This document shows, one piece after another, positions 51,736 through 63,279 of a DNA stretch of 64,000 nucleotides. How positions within the stretch are numbered: position 1 is the first letter of the stretch; the number at the start of each line of letters is the position of its first letter. Both the position numbers and the translations under genes were made by a program. The DNA is from Apostichopus japonicus (lineage: Eukaryota > Echinodermata > Holothuroidea > Aspidochirotida > Stichopodidae): positions 570,501-634,500 of the forward strand of contig NC_092581.1 in the NCBI RefSeq assembly GCF_037975245.1, written 5' to 3'. The notes below the pieces were generated by a model. The model was not told where the DNA came from. It was given only the letters and a program-made list of their open reading frames with translations, and did not search any database.

Positions 51736-52510
51736 GTTGCTGTAGCCCTGTTATAAGGGCCGTACTGCTGTAGACATTTCTCTCAGAAGCTGCTTAATAC
51801 TCGCCTCTACCAAACCTCCTCTCCACTCTTTGATGTTATCAAGCCAACCTTGCTTCATTCTTCCTTGCCTTCCTCTTGCGCACACCTCTCTCAATAGTTG
51901 CCCAAACTAAGCTGTTGCCTCTTCTCTTCCAGTGATCATACTTTCTCAACTTCCTCTTCTTCATTCTTCAAACATTCCTTTCTCTATAGTTATACCAACT
52001 CTCTTCCTAATCGACGAGTTTGTACACCTCTCTTTCCTGCTGACTCTCATAACTCTTCTCCAAAGCCACAGCTCAAAAACCTCAATTGCCTTCTCCTTTG
52101 TCTTTCCAGGGTCCAGCTTTCACAGTCGAGTATAACAACAATCCAAATCATACCCTTTGCGAGCTTCACTTTCAGCTTCAAGCATATGTCCTCAGACTTC
52201 CATTCATCTGATAAAGTCCAGCTTTCACAGCCAAATAAAACACTCCAAATCATACCCTTTGCGAGCTTCACTTTCAGCTTCAAGCCTATGTCCTCAGACT
52301 TCCATCTGATCAATTTGTAACTATGCTCTTGGCTTGTCTTGATGTCTGTGATTCTCTCTCCTTCATCACTTATGTACGATCACAGAAACTTAAATTTCCT
52401 CAGATTTTCAAGCTCATCATCCTGAATGTTCACATTTCCCTTTCCATTCATGGTGGATGTCTTTGAGTGGTTAAGACGAAGACCCATATTTAGGCCTTCT
52501 TGTTTGAGGT
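51736..52510 (-). mobile_element. RTE-like LINE fragment, with an internal ~112-bp duplication
   Basis: On the minus strand, ordered pieces include LENLRKFKFL, YISDEGERITDIKT, LKLKVKLAKGMIWSVLFGC and CESWTLSDEW, the usual GCESWTL block near the end of RTE-like RT proteins. The KVKLAKGMIW...CESWTL block occurs twice (about 52305-52200 and 52195-52090), a local tandem duplication. Stops are present; dead. Confidence 0.7.
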
Positions 52511-53798
52511 GTAATTTAAGTTAAGCCACTGTTTTATACTTTCAATTAAGATAATTAATCACAGTTGAATATTTAGGAATTCAATTACTGCTGCATGTAA
52601 GTTACAATTATACGATAATTATGTATATTGCATGTTTCTTCTCATTTGAAAGTACAAACACCTTGTTTTTTCTTGAGAGGCTGCACGGACCTTAAAAGTG
52701 GAAGTTCTGGTTTTTGAAGTTGGCCTATGAGCAATTTTATGTTGTCTAGGCCAGCAACGGTTGGGTAAAATAGGGTTCGTTAACAGGCGCGTATCCAGGA
52801 TTTTCAAACCCGGGGGGCGCGAATTACTATCTAAGCGGAGCGCCACCATCGGTTGGCGCGCAGTGTACAAGAAAATTTCTTATTTTGATACCCCCCAGAT
52901 CACCGGAAACGGCACTTCTCGGGCTTGAAATGACCAACCAGATGTACACTTTTGGCCTGAGAACCAAGTATTTCCTAAAAGTTTTTTTTTTCCATCCATA
53001 ACCTTTTTGAAGATTGTCAACCCGGCACACATCATGTTCGACCTGATCGCATATCCTGTGGGTCTTTGCTTTTGTAGGTGATTCTACGTCGCGGCCCTCT
53101 ATGATACCCGTCAGCCCCACTTTTCAAGGTTTTAAGCCCCATATTTGTTCAGAATTTGAAACTTCACATTTCTCGTGAATAAACTCACTTCAAAACATAC
53201 CCATAATGTTGTACAAAATTTCATCTATGGACAACCAATAAAGAAAAACTTCCTTCAACCCCTAACAGACCGGTCAAAATTGCACGAGTAGAGGGAAGTG
53301 TGATGCAGAATGTTGGTCAGAAATTTTCTAAAATTCAGACACAGTTAATTTATTGGTGTAGAAATATTAAATCCTCTTATAACGGCTATTGTAAAACTTG
53401 GTTGAAGGAAATGAAAAAATAGCAGATATATCCGAAACCGAACACTACACACATAGGCGTAGGAGGCGCGGCGGCAGTGGCGGAGCTAGGGGTATTGGCA
53501 GTGGCGTAGCTAGGATTTTTTGAGTGGGGGGCCATGGGGCCCCCCATGGGGTTCGTTCTTGTGGGGGGGGGGCCGGAGGTTACTATCTGAGCGGAGCGCC
53601 ACCTTGGTTGGCGCGGAGCGTACAGAGAAAATTTGAGATTTCAGCATCCCCAGATCGCAGGAGATGGCACCTGTGAGGCAAAATAGCAACCAAAAAGATG
53701 TGCAAATTTGGTGACAGAAATGCAAAAAAAAATTTTCTCTTTCATGCTGACTGGCCTTGCCAACTCAGCCAGACTTTTAACTTGAGGGAAGTTGGCAT

Positions 53799-55018
53799 CA
53801 TAGGCGTACGGGACCATTTCAGTTTGGGGGGCAGAACTTTTTGTGCCTGAAAGTTCCCGTGACACTATCTAAGCGGAGCGCCACCATCGGTTGGCGCGTA
53901 GCGTACAAGAAAATTTTTGGCACACAATGCCTCTCAGGTTGCCGGAAACGGCACTTCTGAGGCCTTGCAAGTTGCATCTAAACATTCTTTATTTTATAAT
54001 CTCACGTTTTAGAAATTTACACTTCCCCAAAAATTTGGTAAATTAGAAGAAGAAAAAATGGTAACATCACTTTGAAGGGGAAAAATGGGACAGTATATTT
54101 TTTAAGCTCCTATATTTAGTTACCTTATTTATTATTTTAACACAGTACTCAGCTACCTCCAGAAAAACATACATTGTTCAACGACACGTAGGCGGGATAA
54201 TGTCGCTGTGTCGGGTGAGACTGCAATTTGTCTCACAAAAAAGTATAAAATATAACAAAGAATATGATAAACCTGTACTTCTAGGCTTGTAGGCACTCCC
54301 CCCCCCCACCATCCATGAAAAAGAAAATGTTTCTTTTATACACTCATGTCGGGGATATCCAGGTCAAGGGCGGCGGAAGCACTTTTAATCTGGGGGGGGG
54401 GGGCACCGACATCAAAGGGCACTTTGCAGAAATTCGATTGGAATGATGCAGCCTTATATTCAGTACCCTTTATAACTCTTATTGTATTATCTTAGTTGTG
54501 TATACACATCACTCCAACAACGCCCCCCCCCCCCCCATCAAGGAAAATATGCATACTAGCACTGCAATATCCAATGCGCAAATTGGGAAACAAGGAACAA
54601 GTTTTCTTTTGAGACAAAATGAGGTGAAATCATGCTGGTTGCTAATGTAGGAATCTTCCGAATTAAGAGTTTTTTTCTTGTTAATATCTTAACAAATTTT
54701 TTCCATTCGAAAATGTTTTGAGTTTGACTCACAGAAATTCGTTAAAAGTCACGGGCTTAGCCAGGATTTGCAAAGTTGTATGCACGACTATCTGAGCGGA
54801 GCGCCACCATCGGTTGGCGCGGAGCGTACTAGCAAATTTTTGGTTTTACAAACCCCTCAGATGGCCGGAAACGGCCCTTCCCGAGTGTTCATTCTGGTTC
54901 CCTGGCCTCTTGCTAACTTGAGGCACCTCAATTTTTATGTAGAAAAAAAGGCACATTTTTAACCTGAGGAAAAGTGGGGGAGGGGCACGCGCCCCCTTTT
55001 CCCCCCGGAGTATATATA

Positions 55019-55072
<54 letters not shown>

Positions 55073-55251
55073 CCAGAGGACAAGAAATTCGGGCAAAAGT
55101 CCTGAAAAATTCGGGCAGCCTAAGAGGAGAAAAAAAAAATTCTCCTCTTAGGCTGCCCGAATTTTTCAGGACTTTTGCCCGAATTTCTTGTCCTTAGGAA
55201 ATTTGGGGGCAGTCTGCCCCCCCCCCCCCCCCCACGCCTCGTACGCCTATG
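53799..55251. mobile_element. Fourth-level (innermost) hAT-like element
   Basis: The left end CATAGGCGTACGGG and right end CGTACGCCTATG, with exact 8-bp GTTGGCAT on both sides (53791-53798 and 55252-55259). It contains a (TA)n microsatellite and a 54-base perfect hairpin near its right end, and may itself hold more pieces (a CACGGGCTTAGCCAGG-like start at 54751). Confidence 0.9.
55017..55200. repeat. (TA)n microsatellite followed by a perfect 54-base-arm hairpin
   Basis: (TA)n covers about 55020-55070. Arms 55077-55130 and 55141-55194 are exact reverse complements around a 10-base A-rich loop (AAAAAAAAAT). Four more base pairs follow outside after a 2-base mismatch. It lies inside the innermost nested element. 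Confidence 0.97.
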
Positions 55252-57323
55252 GTTGGCATCATTTGTCGTTTCAAGGTGTCAAGGCCTTTTTTCCAACTCA
55301 AACCCCTGTGGGCTACCGGTAGGTTTGCAGGATATGCCCACATGTGGACTTGTGGATGGAAGACTAACACGCATCGATGTTTCGGTAATGGTCCACATTG
55401 GTGGCTCGGTGCTAATTAGGCCATTTATTGGGTTTCTTGAGGCAGCTGTCATCAGAATCTGGGTTTTTGTGCCAATCGATGACCGATTACATGTATTGGT
55501 AGATATCGATATCGCGCAGCACAACAAGGTTCGTGGTGTATGGTCGCAATCGTCGCATCGACCATTGCCATGCCATGCTGTGTGACCATTCTCATGATTA
55601 CTACAGTTATTGTATTATTCTTATTCTGCCAGATGCAGACGAGAAAATTGTGTAACTCTATTTCCCAAATTATTGAACAAAAAATATTAGTGAATGGCAC
55701 TGATGAGTTTTTTTTTTTTTTTTTTTTTTACAACATTCCCAGTGGGGGGCCAGTGGGGGGCCAGTGGGGGGCCAGCCGATTTCATGGGGGGGCCTCGGCC
55801 CCCCAGGCCCCCCCCCCCCCCGTAGCTACGCCACTGGGTATTGGTCAGGAGGGGCGAGAATGGTCTGTAGGGACGCTTTCGACACTATCTAAGCGGAGCG
55901 CCACCACCGGTTGGCGCGTAGCGTAGAGAAAATTTTTGAGTAAAGATACTCCCTAGATCGCCGGAAATGACCCTTTCCGGGCCTGGCTAATTTGCAGATA
56001 AACGAAGAATAAGGTGTCATCGCCAAATTACACCAACAAAATGTGAGAAATGTCAATAAGTAGATGAGAGCGCAATAAAAAAGTCAATAATCTAGAATAA
56101 GTAAAAAGTGGTAAAGAGCTGAAAAAGGCTCCAGCAGTCCATTTGAGTCCGTCGGGGGGGGGGGGGGCATCCGCCCCTGACCGTATGGACGCTCCGCCAG
56201 GCTGCGCGGCGGGGGTGCAGCCCCTAATTCGCCATTACTAATGTAAAAGAGAATTTTGACATAATTGGACCTCCATGCTTTTTATACATCTACATGAGAC
56301 ATGTCGTTGTTTACATTAGCATCCCGCGGTATACTGCGCAATTTGAACGGACCGTACGGTACATGATGGCATGCGATGTAATAACCGATGCTTGCTTATA
56401 TGATATTGACATGAACACGTTGAACGCGCGCTTCGCGCGCGAAAATTTTTGGTTATTTTTTCAGGCAAGTCGGACAGTTTTGAGGCTTTTCATCCTGGAA
56501 CGCCATTTTCATGCTCACAGATATGATGTGATATCTGCTGTTTGCGTTACAAATTCGAACAGGCGCGTAGCGAGGAATTTGCCAAGGGAGGGGCGAAGCC
56601 TGTAGGCAAACTATCTATAAGCGTAGAGCCACCATAGGTTGGCGCGAAGCGTTCAAGAAAATTTTGGCCGAAAATGCCTCCCAGATCGCTGGAAATGGCA
56701 CTACCCAGGAACATTTGTTAGCGCGAAGCGTACAAGCAAATTTTGGCCGAAAATGTCTTCCAGATCGCTGGAAATGACACTTCCCAGGCCTTGTAAGTTG
56801 CATCTAAGCACTTTCTATTTTGAAATTACTTAGCGATATCATTTAAAAAAATGCTGAATGGGGGGGGGGCGGGCGGTCGCCCCCATCCCAAAAATCGTCA
56901 TGTTCCCCGACGACACGGTCGAGTTCGAGACCAGCCACAGTTGGTTTCATAGCACAATTCTACACACGCGTTATGATAGACCATATATAGTATATATATA
57001 GATCATTAGTGAGAGAGGAAAATGGAAACCTCAAAAAATGGAGTTGTCGGTGTAAGGGGTAGGGTGAGTCACACTTTTACGAAATCATTGATCCGTCACT
57101 GGCTACCCTTCAGCGCTGTAATGATGTCACTGTTCCTCTTTCTCTTCGCGTTTTTCTTTTACTCCCTCCTTTTCTCTCTTTCTTCTTTTTCTTTTCCCTT
57201 CCTTCCTCTCCTCCTCTTCTTTTTCCCCCTCTTTTTCCCTTTTTTCTTCCCTTTTTTTTTCTCTCCTCTTTTTCTTACCCGGGGGGCGCGCGCCCCCAAC
57301 GCCCCCCCCTGGATACGCACCTG

Positions 57324-58600
57324 GTTAACACAACAACGTGAAGAATACCAGTCAGAAATACCAATACTCTAAAGATGGCAAAGCAGTTATAATTCGTAAA
57401 GAATAGAACAATTTAAAGAGTTTTGAGACAATCTGCAGCTAAATGACAAGATAAAGAATGCGGCAATATACAAAGTCGCGCTAATCGAGTAGCGGTTCAA
57501 AGTATACAGCAGTAAGGTACTGTATAGGTGTAGGACTCGCGCACACCTAGCTACTGAATATAGTATATGCCTAGTAATATAGGAGCCATAATGTAACCGA
57601 AGCCAAGCTATCTTCGTAGGTGTGTTTGCAGATTTTTTATTTGTATCAGTTTGAGACACTACAGTAGGCATAGCTGCTTATTTATGATCTGCGACATGTT
57701 TTCATTTGTTCAACACTTACTTCTGCTAGAAAAGGTTTAAATTTCATACTGCAAAGAAACATAACTTTCCAATTTGTAATTACGGAGCACCATGTATCTG
57801 CCAAAGTGCCTAACCTTTGTTCATAGAAAGCATTGATGTTGCAGATCTGTACATTGGAGACTCGAACAACAATCATAGGCCTAGTGGCGAGTGAAAATTT
57901 GGCGAGTAGATTTTTAGTCACAATAGCAATATTTGTCGATGCCTGAAAATCTTGAAGGGTATGGTATACATCATGGATACTTTTCATACATGGTATTTGG
58001 ATTTGCCATATTGAGTACAAGAATCCTGTGGCTTGTGAGATCAAATCTCCTTTGAGGTCACCAGAGGTCAAACTCTCAAAATCTTTTTACAAGATATCTA
58101 ACCAATCGTGGATACCTCTAATACTCGGTGTGTGGATTCATAACATTGAGTACAAGACCCCTATTGTTTTGGCGGAGGTGTGTATTGTCACGTACAGTAG
58201 ACTGACCTGTGTTTATCATGCCATAGTGTTATTGCATCAAAATGGTAGTTCGGGCTATTTCTATTGTAACAGCTAGTTCTGGTTACTAACAAGCATGAAG
58301 TCTAGTGCATTGAAGTCATCGAAACCTCAATGCATTCTAGTTGAAGTTGGGACAAATCTTTATTATAACCATATTTATACGGAGGCGATTTTCAGTGTCA
58401 AGATAAATATCATTCTGGTCGGTTTTCCTAATTTGTCGTTATTTTTATTAATTTCTTGATATTAGAGTATATTTTCAAGACACAGAAAAAACAAAAGAGA
58501 AACAAAACAAAATATCGAAGAAAAGTAAACTTACTACCTGCCGCCTCAGTTGCACTGTAATGTTGAGACGAAACCCTCGGTCATTACCCCTGTTATTGTC
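57324..58600. other. Intergenic, with an AGGTCA-containing dispersed repeat
   Basis: At about 58030-58200 there is TTTGAGGTCACCAGAGGTCA and a related upstream paragraph in the opposite orientation (GAGTACAAGAATCCTGTGGC at 58013 and GAGTACAAGACCCCTATTGT at 58148). A 129-codon open frame on the minus strand (58071-57682) overlaps it and is probably chance. No gene supported. Confidence 0.4.
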
Positions 58601-59160
58601 AAAACTGTTCCCATAGCTCTCCCTTTAAAGTCCTGCCACTGTATAAATCAGGTGATGTTACAGATGAGAAAAAATATAGACCTATTTCTCTGTTACCCTT
58701 TCTTTCCAAGATCCTTGAAAAGATAGTTTTTAATCGATTTTATTCTTATCTTGCCAAATATAATACTTAGTGATAATCAATATGGGTTTCTTCCAAATCA
58801 TGCAACATATCTGGCGGTTATTTATTTAATCGACAAAGTCGTAAATGCTTTTAACAATAAACACTTTGGGTTTGAATTTTTTTTGGACTTACCGTAAATC
58901 ATGATAAAGTGAAAACTTTCTCATTATGGTATTAGAGGGACTGCTTTAAGTTGGTTTTCTAGCTACCTGAGTAATAGACAACAGTTTGTAACTTTGAAGT
59001 TTAGCTCTTCCACCTTGAATTCAATGACATGTGGAGTTCCCCAAGGGTCCTCTACGTTTTCTCATTTACTGGTCCTAGGTTTTGGAATACCCTAGATACC
59101 CAGGTCAATAGTTCAAAATCACTTTTACATTTTAAAAACAACTAAAACGGTCTTTATGAA
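58600..59160 (+). mobile_element. Non-LTR retrotransposon RT fragment with an internal deletion
   Basis: Translates (with frame changes) to YRPISLLPFLSKILEKIVFN, then FYSYLAK, and later CGVPQGSST. It then jumps directly to a C-terminal piece (RFWNTLDTQVNSSK then LLHFKKQLK). The whole YADD to C-terminus interval between 59055 and 59065 is missing. Dead copy. Confidence 0.85.
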
Positions 59161-59497
59161 ATAAGCACGTGTAAAGTTTCTAGTTTCTTTTCCTTTGTTT
59201 AGGTGTATTTTGGTTGGGGGGGGGGGTGTGTGTGATTTTTGTTGGTGGCCTGGCCTTGATAAGCTCTGCTTCTGCCAGATCTCCCCCACTTCACATCATT
59301 TGTATATATCAATTGTTTTTATTCCTATGGATATTTGTATTGTATATTCAAATGTTATATGTTCACTTTGTTTATGTAAATAGTGAAGTGGAAATAAGTA
59401 GTTTTCAATTTGAGTGCTACCTGCCTCATCATCATCAATCCTTAATACACCGCGCTTTGGGAAGTAGTCCGAACTGGACTTGATCGTCGTTCGCACT

Positions 59498-59660
59498 AAA
59501 TGACGTCGAATTCATAAAACACATTGAGGTCAAGATTTAAATCGGTAGAGTCCTTCCATGTTTTATTGATGTACGGCGGGTAATAAACAGGATAGCCCGG
59601 AGAGAGAATGGAAACGGATTCGTTGAAACCAAGTACTGTAATGGAGGGAGAAGAATCTAA
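59498..59660 (-). pseudogene. CUB-like exon remnant
   Basis: On the minus strand, after a good acceptor (CCCTCCATTACAG ending at about 59636), the frame reads LGFNESVSILSPGYPVYYPP, then YINKTWKD and VFYEFDVI, then a stop. The SPGYPxYYPP...W......FxxFD pattern is the N-terminal half of a CUB domain. No donor or second half is seen and the Cys before W is lost, so it is either a decayed exon or the 3' end of a truncated gene. Confidence 0.5.
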
Positions 59661-60824
59661 GATTATGTTACGTCCTATACATGAATGCAACATTGTCTGC
59701 CATTAGTTCGTTTAATTCAATAAATGAATGCATATACTACATCTATTAATGGATAACGTCAATGTGCCTCGACTTTAATAACCAGTGAGTGTGTTATAGG
59801 AAGGGTTAGTACATATAACTTCACTAGGCCTGAAGGAAATTTAATGTGCCAACTTGTTTTAGATAGCCTATTAAACGTAGCAATGTTACTTACATTCGAG
59901 GTCTTCTGCAGCAGAAAGTATATTCACATATACCCTACAAATCGAGGTAAGAATAAGAAAAAACGGAAAATATGTGGGACAGCATTTTCCCGATCTGTCT
60001 GACTAGGAGCAGGAAAATAGTGAATTTTAATGACACGAATCTCTTCTTCGGTTAGACTGGTGCCCACTTGTGACAATTTTGTATGTGATTTTCTATTATT
60101 ATGCAATGTCACAAAACAGCGAAAAAATTGCATTATTTTGACAGAGAGCTGGACTGCTTCCCATATTTCCCTATTTTCTACATATTCCCTCCCGGCCCTC
60201 GCCAGAAGGTTTGGGTGGGGCGACGCCCGGTCCCTTGCTCCCAATAATCGGTGCGCAATGCATTTGCGTTCAAAAATGACAGTAGTTCGCCTAGGGTCCC
60301 ATCAATTCTTTGTCCCCGGGCCCCCAGTTAGTCGTTACGCCGCTGCTAGAAGGATGAAGTTTTAAATCACTAATATAGTTTAGTTACTGATAATCACTTA
60401 GGCTTTCCACGGCGGGTTGGACTACTGTTTTATCAGCTTGACCCCGGTGCGCCGCTGGGTCAGAGGGGCCGACGGAGCCGGCATGTTGATATGCCAAAGA
60501 CACCGATTCCCTCTTGGTCGCGAAAGTCTGCAAAATGCGCCACTTGTCTGGACAGTTCATGGCATGAAGCCGCGTGAGTTGAATCACTGAACCCGACAGT
60601 AGATATTTATGCCATAAACACAGTCACTGCAGGACTATGTTAATTAAATAAATCGCATTCTTATTGGAATAATAGGCGACTCCGTATACAGTTTATAACG
60701 TTACCACAAACAGTCGACAAAACACACAAAAAAGAGAAGGAAAAAAGAAAGAAAGATGTGTCAATAGAAAAAAAAGCGTTGGGCTTAATATTCTATTGCT
60801 TGTACTCTTGGCATCATCATTTAC
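59661..60824. other. Intergenic; one GC-richer open stretch, unassigned
   Basis: On the minus strand at 60587-60384 an open stretch of 67 codons is GC-richer than its surroundings (NCPDKWRILQTFATKRES..., ending at CAG/GTAAC-like bases). It could be an exon or a repeat remnant; I do not recognise it. The rest (including 60170-60330) resembles MITE pieces. Confidence 0.3.
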
Positions 60825-61199
60825 CAGTGGCGTAGGAAGGTACTTTTGAGTGGGGGGGCTGAAGACTGATGGCCGGCCTGGGGGAGGGGTCTAAGGGGAG
60901 GGGGTGTCCCCCTCCCCTTTGGAATTTTTTTGCATTTCCAGGTGGCCTCAGATGCAATTTGGTGCAATATAGCACACTTCAACACCCACTCCAATTTGTA
61001 AACTTAATTTTGTATTTTCACCTGGCCTTAGATGCAATTTGGTGCTCCAAATGAGATTTTTTTCTCATTTGAAAATGAAAAAGGGGTTTTCTGACTTGCG
61101 AAACGGGGGGGGGGGGGGCGGAATGATACTTCCGCCCCTCCACATTTTTCACTGGGGGGGCTGGCGCCCCCCAGCCCCCCCCCGGTTCCTACGCCCTTG
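60825..61199. mobile_element. hAT-like MITE, 375 bp
   Basis: The left end CAGTGGCGTAGGAAGG and right end CCGGTTCCTACGCCCTTG, with exact 8-bp TCATTTAC on both sides (60817-60824 and 61200-61207). Inside, a (T/G)CATTTCCAGGTGGCCT segment is repeated twice (about 60935 and 61015). No coding potential. Confidence 0.92.
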
Positions 61200-61207
61200 T
61201 CATTTAC

Positions 61208-62110
61208 TGTTTCTTCATTCCATGAATCCAGATATTGGTAAGAAGAATTCCTCTGTATTCCCTTGGCATAACATCGTTTGCATCATATACATATTCTATG
61301 GTAGTCGTGTGGACTATGCACTCCGTGCAATATGCGTATAACGTTACATATAGAGACTCAAATTATGCCATAATTACCAACAGCTTCGCCGTCTATAGAT
61401 ATATTTCAAGCACGATACTCAAACCTGAGAGTTTCTATAACCTCTCGTTCTCTCCTTCTCAATTGTGCTTGCCCCTCAAGAGAAGGCGTTCCGTGAAATG
61501 TTTAGGCTACCTGGACCCCATATAAGCAGGGTCTGGATGCCGAGTTAATCACTCTCCCAAGGGCTTACATCCGCGATGAGGCGTACCTTCCTCTTTGCGA
61601 GGAACTCCAGGCAATTTCCACTTAGACTTCACGTTGCCTTGACGACTGATTACACTGCGAATTTGGTCAATCCCACAGAGGATTGTGTTAACATCGAGCA
61701 CTTCAAATGTAAAAGAATTCGTAAAGATTTTAGTTTGCGGCGTCAATCAGCTTAGGATAATATACGTCTTTTTCGTTTTCTTCTTACAAAGCTATGTTAT
61801 ATTGCAATCCTAGACGTACGGTTAGCATCCGGTTAGAGGGTCGAGAACCTGTTATATATATAGATATAGATTTAGATATACTGTAGGAATGCATATTATA
61901 TCACAGCTAATCCGAAGTCCTCTGTCAAAAAGTATCAGGATGGTTTAACCTTGCAACGTAATATAACAAATACGTGTCTGATAATTTAGTGAGGGCGAGA
62001 AAAACACGAAAATCCAATCCAACACTCACTCCCCCGACTCCACCCTTTCACAGCACCTATATACTTACTCAGTGTTCCGCTTTAAAGTAGCTGTGTAGGC
62101 CTATATAAGC
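61208..62110. other. Intergenic; one exon-like minus-strand stretch
   Basis: On the minus strand at about 61705-61590 an open run (VLDVNTILCGIDQIRSVISR and then KWKLPGVPRKEEG) has an AG just before it and GAAG|GTACGC at its end. It has no family signature that I know. Everything else here is plain AT-rich sequence. Confidence 0.3.
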
Positions 62111-62114
62111 CAAA

Positions 62115-63235
62115 GAATTGACTTCTTCGTACTGCATTTGATGGGATTTTCGCCTTGACAGATGTAAATTGAGTGACAAAATTCGTTGTATAACTCCATA
62201 TTCTGGATGGACCAAAATAGACTAAAACTGAACGAAACCAAAACTGAACATATACAAGTCGGATCGAAGAAATTATTATCTAAGTGTGCTTTAGACAGTA
62301 TTTGTATCAATAACACTACCGTAAATAGTTCAAATTGTGTAAAATATTTAGGCGCATATCTGGACTCTCATTTAACGTTGAAGACTCACATTGCTGCCAA
62401 ATGTAGAGCTGCCATGGCAGGACTTCGACTTGTAAGAAACATTAGACACTTACTAACCAAGGATGCATGCCATACTATTGTTTTAGGACTAGTGATAAGT
62501 CACTTAGATTATGCTAACTCCCTCTATGCTAATCTACCAAATGTTGTTATTATGATGCTTCAGAGAATTCAAAACATGGCTGCCAAACTTGTTCTGAAAA
62601 GAGGAAAGGAGGATAGTGCTTCTGAAGCTTTAAAGGAGTTGCATTGGCTTCCCATCAGACAAAGAATTCTGCACAAAATATTAACGCTGGTCTTTATATG
62701 CGTTGTTGATAAATCTGCTCCTCAATATCTTATATCTAGATTCACTTTAGCACCACAATCTAGTAGGTCTCTACGTTCAAATAATATTCTTTATAAACTG
62801 ATCATTCCACGAACACAGAGGGTCACTTTTGCTTCAAGAGCAATAAGTGTATTTGGCCCCGAGCAATGGAATAAATGACCTAACCATGTCAAACATTCTG
62901 AGAATCTTGCAATTTTTAAAAGAAAACTCAAAACATATTTATTTCCTGGCTAATCACTTTTATACTCAATTTTTCAATTTTTGTATTCATTATATTTCAT
63001 ATTTTTGAATTTTTCTTTTAGATTTTATATAACTTTTTGCATTTTCTATTTTTCTCTTTGATTTTCATAGCAATTGTATATTTTTGTACATTCATCTAGT
63101 ATATTTTTCTACGTCATTTGAGATCTTATTTTCTTATGAATGGTTTATTCTTTCTTTGTATTCTGTTGTTAAGCGCAACCGAAAACTTTGTTGGGGTTGG
63201 GCTATATGAAATTCAATAAATAATAATAATAATAT
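62115..63235 (+). mobile_element. Non-LTR retrotransposon, 5'-truncated 3' half
   Basis: A 230-codon open frame (62186-62878) carries LKLNETKTEHIQVG, VKYLGAYLDSHLTL, LVISHLDYANSLYANLP and LKELHWLPIRQRILHKI, the segment after the RT active site of CR1/Jockey-like LINEs. After a stop it continues AIFKRKLKTYLFPG. The 3' end reads GGTTGGGCTATATGAAATTC and an (AAT)n tail at 63215-63235. The same tail style as the element at 13150-14850, so likely related families. Relatively well preserved, hence young. Confidence 0.9.
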
Positions 63236-63279
63236 TCTGCATTGTTAAAGTGACAAATGTTTTAACTTCTGATAACACT

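Larger units (their letters stand above)
53499..55836. mobile_element. Third-level nested hAT-like element
   Basis: The left end CAGTGGCGTAGCTAGG and right end CGTAGCTACGCCACTG, with exact 8-bp GGTATTGG on both sides (53491-53498 and 55837-55844). Same family of ends as the element at 46887-48280. It hosts a further element at 53799. Confidence 0.9.
53475..56204. mobile_element. Second-level nested hAT-like element
   Basis: The left end CAGTGGCGGAGCTAGG and right end GCTCCGCCAGGCTG correspond with a 2-base insertion in the terminus. The 8-bp flanks are exact: CGCGGCGG at 53467-53474 and 56205-56212. Removing the inner insert at 53499 joins GGTATTGG to GTCAGGAGGGG, leaving a body of about 0.4 kb. 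Confidence 0.82.
52784..57323. mobile_element. Outer hAT-like element of a four-level nest
   Basis: The left end CAGGCGCGTATCCAGG and right end CCTGGATACGCACCTG are inverted repeats (15 of 16), flanked by GTTAA (52779-52783 and 57324-57328). The region inside is filled by other elements, listed next. It also contains a pure polypyrimidine tract at about 57125-57280. The 5-bp duplication is shorter than the 8 bp of the inner elements. Confidence 0.8.

Noticed and set aside
57682-58071. 129-codon minus-strand open frame
   Set aside because: Overlaps a dispersed AGGTCA-type repeat; no domain, no splice context.
62186-62878. 230-codon open frame as a host gene
   Set aside because: It is the 3' part of a non-LTR RT protein with an (AAT)n tail.
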